Notes: generated by a model not told the origin, from the sequence alone. A DNA stretch of 55,789 nucleotides from Treponema sp. (GCA_024690865.1 JAILON010000138.1:1-55789), one strand, 5' to 3'. Shown: positions 17,721 through 26,294, counted from the stretch's first letter. Program-made: numbers and translations.

Positions 17721-18761
17721 TCAGATACGGGACTTGCTCTCCTCGAGCACGGCAATCACCCTGTCACACCATGCGTCGAACTCCGGATCCTCCACCTGGC
17801 ACTCCGGGTGGGACAGCACGTAGTCAAGCGCAATCCGCACCCCCCGGTTGAAGGGCACGGTCGTCCGCATATCCGGGACAAGCCGCTTGAGCTTCGCGTT
17901 GTCAAAGACGACCGTGACCGACTTGTCCCCGGTCAGGCTGCCCGCAAAGTCGTAGCCGTACTTTTCGCCGACCGCGCTCAGGTAATCCGAGGCGACGTGG
18001 TAGGCCTTGAGCTCAACGCCCAGCGCGTCCGCGATCGTCCGGTAAATCTGGTCCCAGGAAAGGCTCTCGTCGCCCGTGATCTGGAATGCCTCGCCGATCG
18101 CGTGGGCGTTCCCCATCAGGCCGACGTAGCCGGTCGCAAAGTCCTCGTTGTATGTCAGCGTCCAGAGCGACGAACCGTCCCCCTGTATGATGACGGGCTT
18201 CCCCTCCAGCATCCGCTTGATGACCTGGTAGGAACCCTTCTTGCCGTGCACACCGAGGGGGACGCTCCGCTCGTCGTAGGTGTGGCTCGGGCGGACGATT
18301 GTCACGGGGAAGCCTTCCTCCCGCCACTTCTTCATTAGGAACTCCTCGCAGGCTATCTTGTTCCGCGAGTATTCCCAGTGGGGGTTCGCGAGCGTCGTCC
18401 CCTCCGTGATGACGTGGCTAGCGGAGGGCTTGTTGTATGCGGACGCGGAGCTGATGTAGATGTACTGCTTCGTCCTGCCCTTAAAAAGGCAGTAGTCCCG
18501 CTCCACCTGCTCCGGGACGAAGCCGATGAACTCGCTCACCACGTCGAATTCCATCCCCGCAAGCTTCCTCCGCGCGTCCTCCTCGTCGGAGATGTCGCAG
18601 CTAATCGTCCGCACCCCCTCCGGGACGGCGGACGCGCGGTTCCCCCGGTTGAGGAGCCAGACTTCCCACGAGGGGTCCTTCGCAAGCCGCCTCACGATGG
18701 CCGCGCTGATCGTGCCCGTTCCTCCGATGAACAGGGCCTTCTGCTTCCGTATGGCCGCCAT
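17721..18761 (-). CDS. NAD-dependent epimerase/dehydratase family protein
   Basis: 346 aa, extended SDR fold. The nucleotide-binding motif is FIGGTGTISAAIVRRL, and the YIYISSASAY stretch carries the SDR active-site Ser/Tyr region. It probably acts on a nucleotide sugar or a related polyol. The ribosome site AGGAGGG is 5 nt before the ATG. It starts 11 bp after the alcohol dehydrogenase stop and precedes the aldo/keto reductase, so the three should work on one carbonyl/sugar pathway; the substrate is not evident. Confidence 0.82.
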   Translation of the reverse strand: MAAIRKQKALFIGGTGTISAAIVRRLAKDPSWEVWLLNRGNRASAVPEGVRTISCDISDEEDARRKLAGMEFDVVSEFIGFVPEQVERDYCLFKGRTKQYIYISSASAYNKPSASHVITEGTTLANPHWEYSRNKIACEEFLMKKWREEGFPVTIVRPSHTYDERSVPLGVHGKKGSYQVIKRMLEGKPVIIQGDGSSLWTLTYNEDFATGYVGLMGNAHAIGEAFQITGDESLSWDQIYRTIADALGVELKAYHVASDYLSAVGEKYGYDFAGSLTGDKSVTVVFDNAKLKRLVPDMRTTVPFNRGVRIALDYVLSHPECQVEDPEFDAWCDRVIAVLEESKSRI

Positions 18762-18772
18762 ACCCGTCCCTC

Positions 18773-19948
18773 CTACAGCATCATCCGGTAGATTTCCGCG
18801 CAGTCCTTCTCGTCCAGCTTCACGAATCCCTCGATGTAGCCGGGCCTGCCGTCGCCACAGCAGAGCTGCTTGACGAGCGTCGGGATGTCCGCCTCCTTCG
18901 CACCCAGTTCGGCAAAGTTCCTGGGCATGCCGATTGAGATGAGGAAGCTTCTGAAAGCATCGATCCCCTCGAGCGCGGTGACCTCCGGGTGGTCAAAGTC
19001 CATCTGGCAGCCCCAGACCCGGACGGCGACCTTGGCAAAGCGCATCACGTCATGCCGCATCACATACTTGAACACGGCGGGCATCGTGACGGCAAGCCCC
19101 GCTCCGTGGGCGCAGTCGTACAGGGCGGAAAGCTCGTGCTCCACGTTGTGGCTGTTCCAGTCCTGGCTCCGCCCCACGCCGCAGGAGTTGTTGTGCGCCA
19201 TCATGCCCGCCCACATGATGTTGGCGCGTGCCTCGTAGTTGTGCGGGTCGGCGATGACGCGCGGTCCCTCGTGCCGCATCGTCAGGAGCAGGGCCTCGAT
19301 CATGCGGTCCGTCACCTCGACTTCCTTCGTGTTGGTCAGGTAGCGCTCGTAGAGGTGGGCCATGATGTCCGTGATTCCCGCCGCGCTCTGGTAGGGAGGC
19401 AGGGTCTCGGTCAGGGCGGGGTTCAGGATGCTGAACTTGGGCCGTATCGCGTTGCCGCTCGCCCCCCGCTTGAACATCCCCTCCTCCTTGGTGATGACCG
19501 AGTCGGGGCTGCCCTCGCTGCCCGCCGCCGCAATCGTCAGCACCGTGCCGACCGGCAGGGCCTTCTCAATCGGCTTTCCCGTGTAGAAGTCCCAGAAGTC
19601 CCCGTCATAGACGGCACCCGCCGCAATCGCCTTGGCGGAGTCGATGACGCTGCCGCCGCCGACCGCGAGGATGAAGTCCACCTTCTCCTTGCGGCAGAGC
19701 TCGATTCCTTCATAGACAAGGCCGCTCCGGGGGTTGGGCCTGACTCCGCCCAGGCTCACATAGGGAATGCCCGCCCCCTTGAGGGAGGCTTCCACCCGGT
19801 CCAGGAGGCCGGAGCTCTTCGCGCTCTTGCCGCCAAAATGTATCAGCACCTTGCTGCCGCCGAACCGCCTGACATAGCTGCCCGCCTCTTTCTCGGTATC
19901 CTTGCCGAAGACAAAGAAGGTCGGTGAATAGAAGGTAAAGTTGTTCAT
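18773..19948 (-). CDS. Iron-containing alcohol dehydrogenase
   Basis: 391 aa, group III alcohol dehydrogenase of the YqhD/butanol dehydrogenase type. The NAD(P) loop is GGGSVIDSAKAIAAG, and metal ligands lie in HNVEHELSALYDCAHGAGLA. It interconverts aldehydes and alcohols. It is first of the redox operon with the epimerase and aldo/keto reductase. AAGGAG precedes the ATG by about 11 nt. Its upstream region is the first copy of a 65-bp repeat that also flanks the neighbouring toxin-antitoxin pair. Confidence 0.92.
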   Translation of the reverse strand: MNNFTFYSPTFFVFGKDTEKEAGSYVRRFGGSKVLIHFGGKSAKSSGLLDRVEASLKGAGIPYVSLGGVRPNPRSGLVYEGIELCRKEKVDFILAVGGGSVIDSAKAIAAGAVYDGDFWDFYTGKPIEKALPVGTVLTIAAAGSEGSPDSVITKEEGMFKRGASGNAIRPKFSILNPALTETLPPYQSAAGITDIMAHLYERYLTNTKEVEVTDRMIEALLLTMRHEGPRVIADPHNYEARANIMWAGMMAHNNSCGVGRSQDWNSHNVEHELSALYDCAHGAGLAVTMPAVFKYVMRHDVMRFAKVAVRVWGCQMDFDHPEVTALEGIDAFRSFLISIGMPRNFAELGAKEADIPTLVKQLCCGDGRPGYIEGFVKLDEKDCAEIYRMML

Positions 19949-19973
19949 GGGTCAAAATCTCCTTACCCTTCCA

Positions 19974-20038
19974 TGATAAGGCAGGATTGCGGAAAAAGAT
20001 AGAGGATTTTTACTGAAAACTGCCCGATTTTTGCTGTC
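19974..20038. repeat. 65-bp direct repeat, left copy
   Basis: Begins TGATAAGGCAGGATTGCGG and ends CCGATTTTTGCTGTC; identical over 65 bp to 20791-20855, with one mismatch allowed extending to 70 bp. It lies upstream of the alcohol dehydrogenase operon and left of the PIN toxin gene. Confidence 0.95.
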
Positions 20039-20080
20039 CGCGGCAATACCGGTGTCCGACAGGGCAATATCGTGGATGAA

Positions 20081-20494
20081 CTATAGCTCATCCACAAGTT
20101 TTATGCCAACCTCTTGGATTTGCCGCAGCTGCTTGTCATTCGTCAAAAAAACATTGCAATCGTACACAATAGCAGCCGCAAGCTGCAATGAATCCGCAGT
20201 TTTTATTCCAGGATATTCTGCACGGATTTGAGCGGCTTTTTCGGCTATATCTTCCCCGATACTGATTTTTAGGATATGAGCATTCTGCAAGAATGATTTG
20301 TATCCCATAATTTTCACGAAATTTTTCTCGCGATACGGATACACAAAATACTCTGTGTCCGTTATGGTGGAAGTATACAGGATGCTTTTCTCATCCATCG
20401 CGGAAAGAAGGTATTTTTCAACCTTTGATGCAAACGGCTCAATTCCGTCCAAATAATAAATGAGCGGGGACGTGTCCAAGAATATTGAGCTCAT
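20081..20494 (-). CDS. PIN-domain toxin (VapC-like)
   Basis: 137 aa. It has the PIN fold with the acidic metal-binding positions visible in IFLDTSPLIYY, ITDTEY, KTADSLQLA and FLTNDKQL. It is expected to be an RNase toxin cleaving tRNA or rRNA. Its ATG overlaps the antitoxin stop (ATGA at 20491-20494), the usual translational coupling. An inverted repeat (GTGGATGA/TCATCCAC, 20072-20095) covers its last codons. The pair is more AT-rich than the flanking operons and lies between 65-bp direct repeats, suggesting an acquired cassette. Confidence 0.85.
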   Translation of the reverse strand: MSSIFLDTSPLIYYLDGIEPFASKVEKYLLSAMDEKSILYTSTITDTEYFVYPYREKNFVKIMGYKSFLQNAHILKISIGEDIAEKAAQIRAEYPGIKTADSLQLAAAIVYDCNVFLTNDKQLRQIQEVGIKLVDEL

Positions 20495-20721
20495 CTTGAC
20501 CGTTCCTCAGCCCTCAGCGCAGAAACATACTCCTGAGGATCTTCCTCCCATATCCTTCCGCCGAAACCTTTATACCGCGCAAGAAGATCCACGTTCCTTT
20601 CATGTTCATCCGGCTCAAAGTATTCATCAAGAATGGTAATCCGGACTTTCTGATTCTCCTTTACGGAAACATCCTCCAGAGCAACATATTGCCTGCCATC
20701 ATAGTACCCTTCGATAGTCAT
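20491..20721 (-). CDS. Antitoxin partner of the PIN toxin
   Basis: 76 aa, first gene of the pair. The N-terminus (MTIEGYYDGRQYVALEDV) looks like a short beta-rich DNA-binding fold of the DUF104/AF2212 or AbrB-like antitoxin type. The acidic, disordered-looking C-terminus (EEDPQEYVSALRAEERSR) would neutralise the toxin. It is preceded by an extended -10 (TGA-TATACT) and a GGGGGTG ribosome site. Confidence 0.75.
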   Translation of the reverse strand: MTIEGYYDGRQYVALEDVSVKENQKVRITILDEYFEPDEHERNVDLLARYKGFGGRIWEEDPQEYVSALRAEERSR

Positions 20722-20742
20722 GTATCACCCCCGGTATCTGTA

Positions 20743-20751
20743 AGTATATCA
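20743..20751 (-). promoter_or_regulatory. Extended -10 of the toxin-antitoxin operon
   Basis: Minus strand TGA-TATACT (20751-20743), 21 nt upstream of the antitoxin ATG. I do not see a good -35, consistent with an extended -10 promoter. Confidence 0.6.
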
Positions 20752-20790
20752 CGCTTTTGAGTTATGTTCCAGATGAATCAGAGCTTCATC

Positions 20791-20855
20791 TGATAAGGCA
20801 GGATTGCGGAAAAAGATAGAGGATTTTTACTGAAAACTGCCCGATTTTTGCTGTC
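20791..20855. repeat. 65-bp direct repeat, right copy
   Basis: Perfect second copy of 19974-20038, same orientation, offset 817 bp. It directly follows a small inverted repeat (AGATGAA/TTCATCT, 20771-20791). The enclosed segment holds only the PIN toxin-antitoxin pair. Confidence 0.95.
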
Positions 20856-20885
20856 GGCGGGGGGAGGAGAGGCGAGGACATACGG

Positions 20886-20914
20886 TTGCCGTTCCCCAAA
20901 AGAAGCGATATACT
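20886..20914 (+). promoter_or_regulatory. Promoter of the orphan antitoxin
   Basis: TTGCCG (20886-20891), 17-bp spacer, TATACT (20909-20914). GGAGG lies 14 nt further on, before the ATG at 20934. Confidence 0.75.
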
Positions 20915-20933
20915 GAATGCGCAGGAGGCCTTT

Positions 20934-21161
20934 ATGAGCGACATTGCATTTAATGCGGTTTTGAATGAAGTGGACAACTTTTCGTACAACCAATGCGTCA
21001 TGCTCTTGACGCGGCTTTCCCAGGCATTGCAGAACTGGGCTTCAAAAGACAGCGATGAAGATTTGTTTTATTCAAAAAGCAATATTGAGCATATTGAACG
21101 GGGGATAAAAGCTCTCGATGAAGGGAAAGGGGTAGAGCACGAGCTCATCGAGGTAGATTGA
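20934..21161 (+). CDS. Orphan antitoxin of a YoeB/Txe-type pair
   Basis: 75 aa (MSDIAFNAVLNEVDNFSYNQ at the N-terminus). The C-terminal IEHIERGIKALDEGKGVEHELIEVD-type tail resembles small RelB/YefM-like antitoxins that precede YoeB/Txe toxins. The start at 20934 has GGAGG upstream. The stop overlaps the ATG of a ten-codon toxin remnant in the usual coupled arrangement, but the rest of the toxin gene is gone. It may now protect against other copies of the toxin. Confidence 0.65.
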   Translation: MSDIAFNAVLNEVDNFSYNQCVMLLTRLSQALQNWASKDSDEDLFYSKSNIEHIERGIKALDEGKGVEHELIEVD

Positions 21162-21193
21162 TGAAGAAAATCTGGTTCGTTGTTGTAGCATAG
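21161..21193 (+). pseudogene. Stub of a deleted YoeB/Txe-like toxin
   Basis: The ATG overlaps the antitoxin TGA. The frame reads M-K-K-I-W-F-V-V-V-A then stop. MKKIW is the usual N-terminus of YoeB/Txe toxins; after it the sequence leaves the family and ends. The AlbA_2 gene starts 5 bp later, so the toxin body was probably lost by a deletion or replacement joining these sequences. Confidence 0.5.
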
Positions 21194-21197
21194 GAAA

Positions 21198-22571
21198 ATG
21201 AATAAAGAAAACAGTATTACAGAATATAAGCAGGAACTCACCCAGAATTTTGAGCGGTCGGTCATTGCGTTCCTCAATTCCAACACTGGCGGGCATATCT
21301 ATATCGGAATAAGTGACGATGGCTCTACATGTGGCGTAAAGAACCCCGACGAGACGCAGCGGCAGATGGCAGACCGAATCTTGAACAACATTAAGCCGAA
21401 TGTCATAGGGCTGTTCGAAATAGTGACCGAAGAAAAAGACGGCAAGGACATAATCCATCTGATTGTTTCCGGCGGCACAGAAAAACCGTATTATCTCAAA
21501 AAGTCGGGAATGACACCGGAAGGCTGTTTTATCCGCATCGGAAGCTCAGTCCATGAGATGAGCGAGAAAATGATTCTGGAAGCTTTTTCAAGGCGGGCAA
21601 AACTTTCCCTTGCAAGGATTCCCTCGCCTCGCCAAGATTTAAGCTTCAGCCAGCTGAAAATCTATTATGAGGAATGTAAGAAAACCCTGAATTCGCAGTT
21701 CGCAAAGACATTGGAACTTCTCATGCCGGACGGAAGCTATAATTATAACGCTTATCTTCTTGCCGACGAGAACGGGATTTCCATAAAAGTCGCCCGTTAC
21801 AGCGGCCCGGACAAATACGACCTTATCGAAAGCGAGGAATTCGGATATTGCAGCCTCATAAAAGCCGTTAAGTCCGTGCTGACCCGCTTGCAGGTGGCAA
21901 ACATCACGAAAACAAAGATTACGCCCGGCGAAAGGATAGAGAAGCCCCTCGTTGACCCCATAGCCTTGCGCGAGGCGGTTATAAATGCCGTCGTTCACAA
22001 TGACTACACGCGGGAAGTGCCACCTCTGTTCGAGATTTTTTCTGACCGGATGGAGATTACGACGTACGGCGGCCTTGTTGAGGGGCTTTCCAAGGAAGAT
22101 TTCTTCAGCTGCTGCTCAATGCCGCGGAACCGAGAGCTTATGCGCGTTTTCCACGACCTTGATATGGTCGAGCAGCTCGGGAGCGGGATGAGGCGGATCC
22201 TGCACACGTACAACGAACAGTCGTTCAGCTTCACTGACAACTTTATGCGCACGAGCTTCTATTTCGACACAAACCCGGCACAGGCAGGAAGTAAGTTGGG
22301 TGATAAGTTGGGTGATAAGTTGGGTGATAAGTTGGGTGATAAGTTGGGTGATAAGTTGGGAAGTTCAAGGAACGAACTCTCATATACACGGCGCAGAATC
22401 CTTGAGCTTATGGAAATTGACGCGCGAATCTCCATAACACAGATTTCTGTAAAGCTGGGGGTCAGCACAACTGCCATAGAGAAAAACATCGACTGGCTGA
22501 AAGAGAATGGGTGCCTGACACGCCATGGAAATACAAAATCCGGTTATTGGGAAGTAAACCAGAATTCATAG
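21198..22571 (+). CDS. AlbA_2/divergent-AAA regulator with winged helix
   Basis: 457 aa. The N-terminal AlbA_2 domain (about 8-130; FLNSNTGGHIYIGISDDG) is followed by an ATP-binding C-terminal module (about 250-350; EAVINAVVHNDYT, DMVEQLGSGMRRI) as in COG2865 putative regulators, and a winged-helix tail (about 395-450). Between them LGDK is repeated six times in a row (about residues 366-389), encoded by a 12-bp tandem repeat. These proteins often accompany toxin or defence genes and probably bind DNA or RNA. AGGA lies very close to the ATG. Confidence 0.8.
   Translation: MNKENSITEYKQELTQNFERSVIAFLNSNTGGHIYIGISDDGSTCGVKNPDETQRQMADRILNNIKPNVIGLFEIVTEEKDGKDIIHLIVSGGTEKPYYLKKSGMTPEGCFIRIGSSVHEMSEKMILEAFSRRAKLSLARIPSPRQDLSFSQLKIYYEECKKTLNSQFAKTLELLMPDGSYNYNAYLLADENGISIKVARYSGPDKYDLIESEEFGYCSLIKAVKSVLTRLQVANITKTKITPGERIEKPLVDPIALREAVINAVVHNDYTREVPPLFEIFSDRMEITTYGGLVEGLSKEDFFSCCSMPRNRELMRVFHDLDMVEQLGSGMRRILHTYNEQSFSFTDNFMRTSFYFDTNPAQAGSKLGDKLGDKLGDKLGDKLGDKLGSSRNELSYTRRRILELMEIDARISITQISVKLGVSTTAIEKNIDWLKENGCLTRHGNTKSGYWEVNQNS
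22293..22361. repeat. 12-bp tandem repeat inside the AlbA_2 gene
   Basis: AAGTTGGGTGAT occurs five times, followed by a partial copy, encoding the K-L-G-D linker. All copies are identical, so copy number should vary by slippage without changing frame. Confidence 0.95.
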
Positions 22572-22647
22572 ACATTTATCCAACGCGGCGTTCAACATCC
22601 GCCGGATGTCGGCGACGACCTCCGTGGTAATCTGGCTGCCTGAAAGC

Positions 22648-22676
22648 TTGAACAATGCCGCCCGCTGCGGTACACT
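22648..22676 (+). promoter_or_regulatory. Promoter of the UPF0175 gene
   Basis: TTGAAC (22648-22653), 17-bp spacer, TACACT (22671-22676); AAGGGG precedes the ATG at 22695. A 37-codon antisense frame (22566-22679) covers this gap, but I do not regard it as a gene. Confidence 0.7.
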
Positions 22677-22694
22677 CATGGCAAGGGGCTGATT

Positions 22695-23000
22695 ATGGAA
22701 TATGCGACGATTCAAGTTACCGTGCCGAAGGCGATGCAGGAGTATTTCTCGGATGAATACGCGCAGGATTCAGGCGACGTGCTGAAACGAAACGCCCTCC
22801 TCCTCTATCCGTATGTCCATAACAATGTCATCTCGCACGGCAGGGCGGCAGAAATACTCGGCATACGGAAGCTCGACCTGATTGAGCTGTATGATGACAT
22901 GGGCTTCCCCTATTTTGACATGGACATCAGCGATGTCATGCAGGACATACGGACATTCCGCTCGCATCCTCAAAGCAAGAGATGTAAAAAATCTCCATAA
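22695..23000 (+). CDS. UPF0175 family small protein
   Basis: 101 aa. It matches the UPF0175 type: an N-terminal strand region (MEYATIQVTVPKAMQEYF), then a helix-turn-helix-like part ISHGRAAEILGIRKLDLIELYDDMG. The family is thought to be antitoxins or small DNA-binding regulators, often next to PIN toxins. No partner is adjacent here; the nearest PIN gene is 2 kb away on the other strand. It ends 4 bp from the convergent LRR gene. Confidence 0.72.
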   Translation: MEYATIQVTVPKAMQEYFSDEYAQDSGDVLKRNALLLYPYVHNNVISHGRAAEILGIRKLDLIELYDDMGFPYFDMDISDVMQDIRTFRSHPQSKRCKKSP

Positions 23001-23004
23001 GCCC

Positions 23005-23817
23005 TTAATTTGTTTCTTCTCCTACAAATTCTTTTATAGACTTTTCGCTGCCATCATCCAAAGACACTTTGCAATCGTCATTGATGCCATAGCTGGCATA
23101 ATCTTTGAGAAGTTCTTTGTATTTGCTTGCATCACCTTCTAGTTTTAATTTTAGATTGCCACATCCCCTAAAAACACTTTCCCCAATCTCCATAGAAGGA
23201 TTTTTTATCGTTACAGTCCGCAATCGGGTACATTCTGAAAATGCATAGCCTCCGATTTTTGTTACAGATTCCAGTAATACGATTTCTTCCAATTCCTTGC
23301 AGCCTAAAAAGGCATATTCATCGATCTTTTCCAAAGATTTTGGAAAAAACAAATTATCGCTTCGTAAACTCTCGCAGCCCGCAAAGGCATAGGCTTCTAT
23401 CCTTTTGACATTTTTACTGAGAGAAATGGATTCCAAACTGCTACAACCGAGAAAAGAGCTTTCTTTTATTTTATCAACATTTATAAAGCATGCACATTTT
23501 GTATCATTATTCATTGCAGTTTCTGGAAGATTTCCCTTGTTAGATACTATAACACTGGAACTGCCAGAACTGATGACATATATTTTCTTCCCCCAGAAAC
23601 AACAAAAAACAGAACTACAGATAAGAAATCCCAATATAAAGCAAACTACGATTAAAGCACCAAATATAATAATCTTAATGAAATTTCCAAACGCGCAGCA
23701 TTTCATACCCCCTCCATCCTCCCCGCATAAAAATGCAGCACCTATCAATACGGCAGCTACAGAAAGTATAACACCCAATGCCGAGCACATAGCTCTCTCG
23801 TCATCACATCCGCACAT
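23005..23817 (-). CDS. Membrane-anchored leucine-rich repeat protein (LRR_5/BspA type)
   Basis: 270 aa. Two membrane segments occupy about residues 10-90 (the second around IIIFGALIVVCFILGFLIC). Behind them lie four to five LRR_5 repeats with the pattern F.GCSSLESI.L...V..I..YAF.GC (SFLGCSSLESISL, AYAFAGCESL, EYAFLGCKEL, GYAFSECTRL). Such repeats mediate protein binding at the surface. The ATG overlaps the stop of the upstream gene (TAATG), so translation is coupled. Last gene of the four-gene operon. Confidence 0.8.
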   Translation of the reverse strand: MCGCDDERAMCSALGVILSVAAVLIGAAFLCGEDGGGMKCCAFGNFIKIIIFGALIVVCFILGFLICSSVFCCFWGKKIYVISSGSSSVIVSNKGNLPETAMNNDTKCACFINVDKIKESSFLGCSSLESISLSKNVKRIEAYAFAGCESLRSDNLFFPKSLEKIDEYAFLGCKELEEIVLLESVTKIGGYAFSECTRLRTVTIKNPSMEIGESVFRGCGNLKLKLEGDASKYKELLKDYASYGINDDCKVSLDDGSEKSIKEFVGEETN

Positions 23818-24605
23818 TATCTTGCGTCCTTGCCCGATTTGCAAAGCATATACAGCGCAATGAAAAGCACGGAGGTCAGGCACAGGAACTGTGCCACGGA
23901 AAGCAGGATGCGCGCCATCAACGTGAATGCAAAACCGCCTAGCTTGAGGAACAAGCCGAAGTGAATGATGCTAAGAAGTCCCCACGTATACAGTCCGACC
24001 ATGCCGATAACGGCATTGATTTTTGACACCGAATAATAATATGCCAAGGGGGAAAATGGACTGGGGCTTATCTTGTGGTTTTCCAATGTCGGCAGGTTTC
24101 CGTAACAGGGAAATTCTTTATCATACGGTTTCTTCGTATACTTGCCATCTGTAAAATAGCATATCGCACACTCGTACCGCTCATACCACATCTTGGAGCC
24201 TTTTGCCATCATCACCCACAGCAGGGAGAACGTAATTCCCAGATAGCACAGTCCCACCGCCGCGAGCTGTGCCTCCCAGTCAAGATTTGACTCAGGTTGG
24301 CGGACAAGGCAAGCGGGCTGCATACCCTCGTCCGCAGGTTCTTTTTCCGTGCCACTATACTGGTAGACAATCTCCGTTGACGCAGGACCCGGGAACAGCA
24401 TATTGCTTGCAAGAACCCCATAGCCTGCGGCAATGGCGAGCATGAACGTGCCGAGGAACACCGAGCGTTGCCATAAGTTTGAAATCTCAAAGTTACGGCA
24501 GGCCCAGACTTCCTCGTATATCTTTTTGGGAGTCAGCTCCAGCTCCCCGTCCACAAGCTCTATTTTTTCCACGTCAGCAGGATTCACGTCTGCTCTGTCA
24601 GTCAC
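23817..24605 (-). CDS. RipA-like membrane protein
   Basis: 262 aa, GTG start with AAGG upstream, 12 bp after the FGE-like gene. Its N-terminal half has KIYEEVWACRNFEISNLWQRS followed by a membrane segment, then a second, third and fourth segment (about residues 55, 120, 190 and 225). The start of this pattern recalls the RipA family of octameric membrane proteins, but I cannot confirm this from sequence alone. Function unknown. Confidence 0.5.
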   Translation of the reverse strand: MTDRADVNPADVEKIELVDGELELTPKKIYEEVWACRNFEISNLWQRSVFLGTFMLAIAAGYGVLASNMLFPGPASTEIVYQYSGTEKEPADEGMQPACLVRQPESNLDWEAQLAAVGLCYLGITFSLLWVMMAKGSKMWYERYECAICYFTDGKYTKKPYDKEFPCYGNLPTLENHKISPSPFSPLAYYYSVSKINAVIGMVGLYTWGLLSIIHFGLFLKLGGFAFTLMARILLSVAQFLCLTSVLFIALYMLCKSGKDAR

Positions 24606-24617
24606 GAGAACCTTTTA

Positions 24618-26276
24618 TTACCACTTTGGTAATTTCTTTTTAAATTTGTCAAACTGTTCCTGTGTTTTATCCTTTGCATCTTTTACTTTATCCGCAGTTC
24701 CAGACTTTTTTCTCTTATCACTTCCTTCGCCTGGTGTAGACGTTGGTTTTGCCTCGTTTTTTTCCCTTGTCACAATCGTTGTATCTGGTCCTAATTCTGA
24801 CAGAGTCTTTTCGTCAATATTGCAAACCAAGCGGAATCCACTGTAAATGTCTTTAGATTCAGCTCCTTCGGAATGATCGTACACAGTACACTCAGATGCA
24901 CTGCTTCCTGAGCCACCACCGCGTATAGCGCGGAAGTTTCCCCACTTAGAGCCAACCAAGTCTTCACACCACTCTGCCGCATTGCCCGACATATCGTAGA
25001 TACCCCTAGAGTTTGGCTTCTTTGTTGCCACGGCATGTTTTTCTTGTCCAGAGTTATTCCTATACCACGCAACCTCGTCAATGTTGTTGCTACCAGAGTA
25101 TTCATGTCCATCATCTGCAGCCTGCTGCCACTCAACCTCAGTAGGTAGTCTCCATTGGTTCTCACTTCCGGTCAGCCCTAACATGGAATTAAGTATTTTA
25201 GAGAATACAACGGCCTCATTCCAAGTCACAATTGCAGGATGATTCGACGGGGGATTGTAATAGGATGGATAGAGTGTCACAATCTCGTACAGTTCCTCCG
25301 TTACCTCGGTTTTCATAATATAGAAATTGCCAACACGCACACGATTATTGTTCATATGTGTAACCACATATGTCAAGTTTGGTGCCCGGATATTAGTGTG
25401 CATTCCACCGTTGATATCCCATTTCACATAATCAACAGACTTTTCCTTCCCTTTATAAGTCAAGGAAACAGGTACCAACTGTATATTCCCCGAATCTATC
25501 ACTTTCATTGTCTTACTATCAACAGTGAACTCAGTAGCTGGCAGTACTTTCCTCTTCGAGCTCTCGATCTTATATCCGGGAATAGGCTCATCATATTCAT
25601 AACTTATTCCCCTTGGAGAATACTTTTGGGTACAAAGCGTTTGCCCATTATTTCCTTTTATATCAAGGGTTACAACAAAATCTTCCAATGCAGGAAACTT
25701 ACCGGATACCTCATTCCAGAAATCAGACGGAACCTTTTTCCATCCATTTCCCCGGCTTATTTCGTTCCCCGACTGCACAACATCCAGTATCGTCTGAAAT
25801 TTAAAAGTCAATGATACACTTGTACTCATCCTATAAGTCGCAGTACGAGCCTCCATGTCCAGATCCTTCCTAGTCAAATCCACAACGGAAAAGCAGAAAG
25901 CATTGTTAGTAGTCCAGTAGTCCACAAAGTCTTTCCACAAGGCTACCCAACCGTCATACAAGTCGAACTCGTCGTATTCGATATCTTTGCCCGGCTTACC
26001 GTTCTGTATGATTGTGTTAAGCCGCACAAATGCCAACATTGCGGCCTCACCCTTTTCTGGCGCGGCTTCCATCGCATCCCAGTAGGTACCCAGAGCATGA
26101 ATATACTTTCCTGCATCCTCGTAGGCCTGCCCCTTTTTATACAGGGGCTCGTCATAACCAGTGACGGTACCCTCAGGTTCTGCTGTATTTGTCTTAGGTG
26201 CTGCATACGCACTTCCGCACATGCCCACAAGCAGCATCGCTGTAACGACAATTGAAATAATACCGGTTCTTTTCAT
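24618..26276 (-). CDS. Secreted FGE/SUMF1-domain protein
   Basis: 552 aa. A signal peptide (MKRTGIISIVVTAMLLVGMC, then GSAYA) precedes an unknown middle part (about 25-320) and a formylglycine-generating-enzyme-type domain (about 320-500), with MKTEVTEELYE, WRLPTEVEWQ, DMSGNAAEWCEDL and a final SGFRLVC. Only one Cys lies near the usual catalytic pair (SECTVYDH), so it may bind rather than oxidise its target. The C-terminal about 45 residues are Lys-rich. ATG at 26276 is chosen over the GTG at 26282 because AAGGAG is 5 nt upstream. Second gene of the operon. Confidence 0.78.
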   Translation of the reverse strand: MKRTGIISIVVTAMLLVGMCGSAYAAPKTNTAEPEGTVTGYDEPLYKKGQAYEDAGKYIHALGTYWDAMEAAPEKGEAAMLAFVRLNTIIQNGKPGKDIEYDEFDLYDGWVALWKDFVDYWTTNNAFCFSVVDLTRKDLDMEARTATYRMSTSVSLTFKFQTILDVVQSGNEISRGNGWKKVPSDFWNEVSGKFPALEDFVVTLDIKGNNGQTLCTQKYSPRGISYEYDEPIPGYKIESSKRKVLPATEFTVDSKTMKVIDSGNIQLVPVSLTYKGKEKSVDYVKWDINGGMHTNIRAPNLTYVVTHMNNNRVRVGNFYIMKTEVTEELYEIVTLYPSYYNPPSNHPAIVTWNEAVVFSKILNSMLGLTGSENQWRLPTEVEWQQAADDGHEYSGSNNIDEVAWYRNNSGQEKHAVATKKPNSRGIYDMSGNAAEWCEDLVGSKWGNFRAIRGGGSGSSASECTVYDHSEGAESKDIYSGFRLVCNIDEKTLSELGPDTTIVTREKNEAKPTSTPGEGSDKRKKSGTADKVKDAKDKTQEQFDKFKKKLPKW

Positions 26277-26294
26277 AATCACTCCTTTCTATAG

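Noticed and set aside
22566..22679. 37-codon minus-strand frame (MSVPQRAALFKLSG...) between the AlbA_2 and UPF0175 genes
   Set aside because: It overlaps the end of one gene and the promoter of the next, and I recognise no family; it could be a relic of a larger gene, but support is too thin.
25239..25814. Plus-strand open frame of 191 codons inside the FGE-like gene
   Set aside because: Antisense to a well-supported coding region, with no start signals or family.
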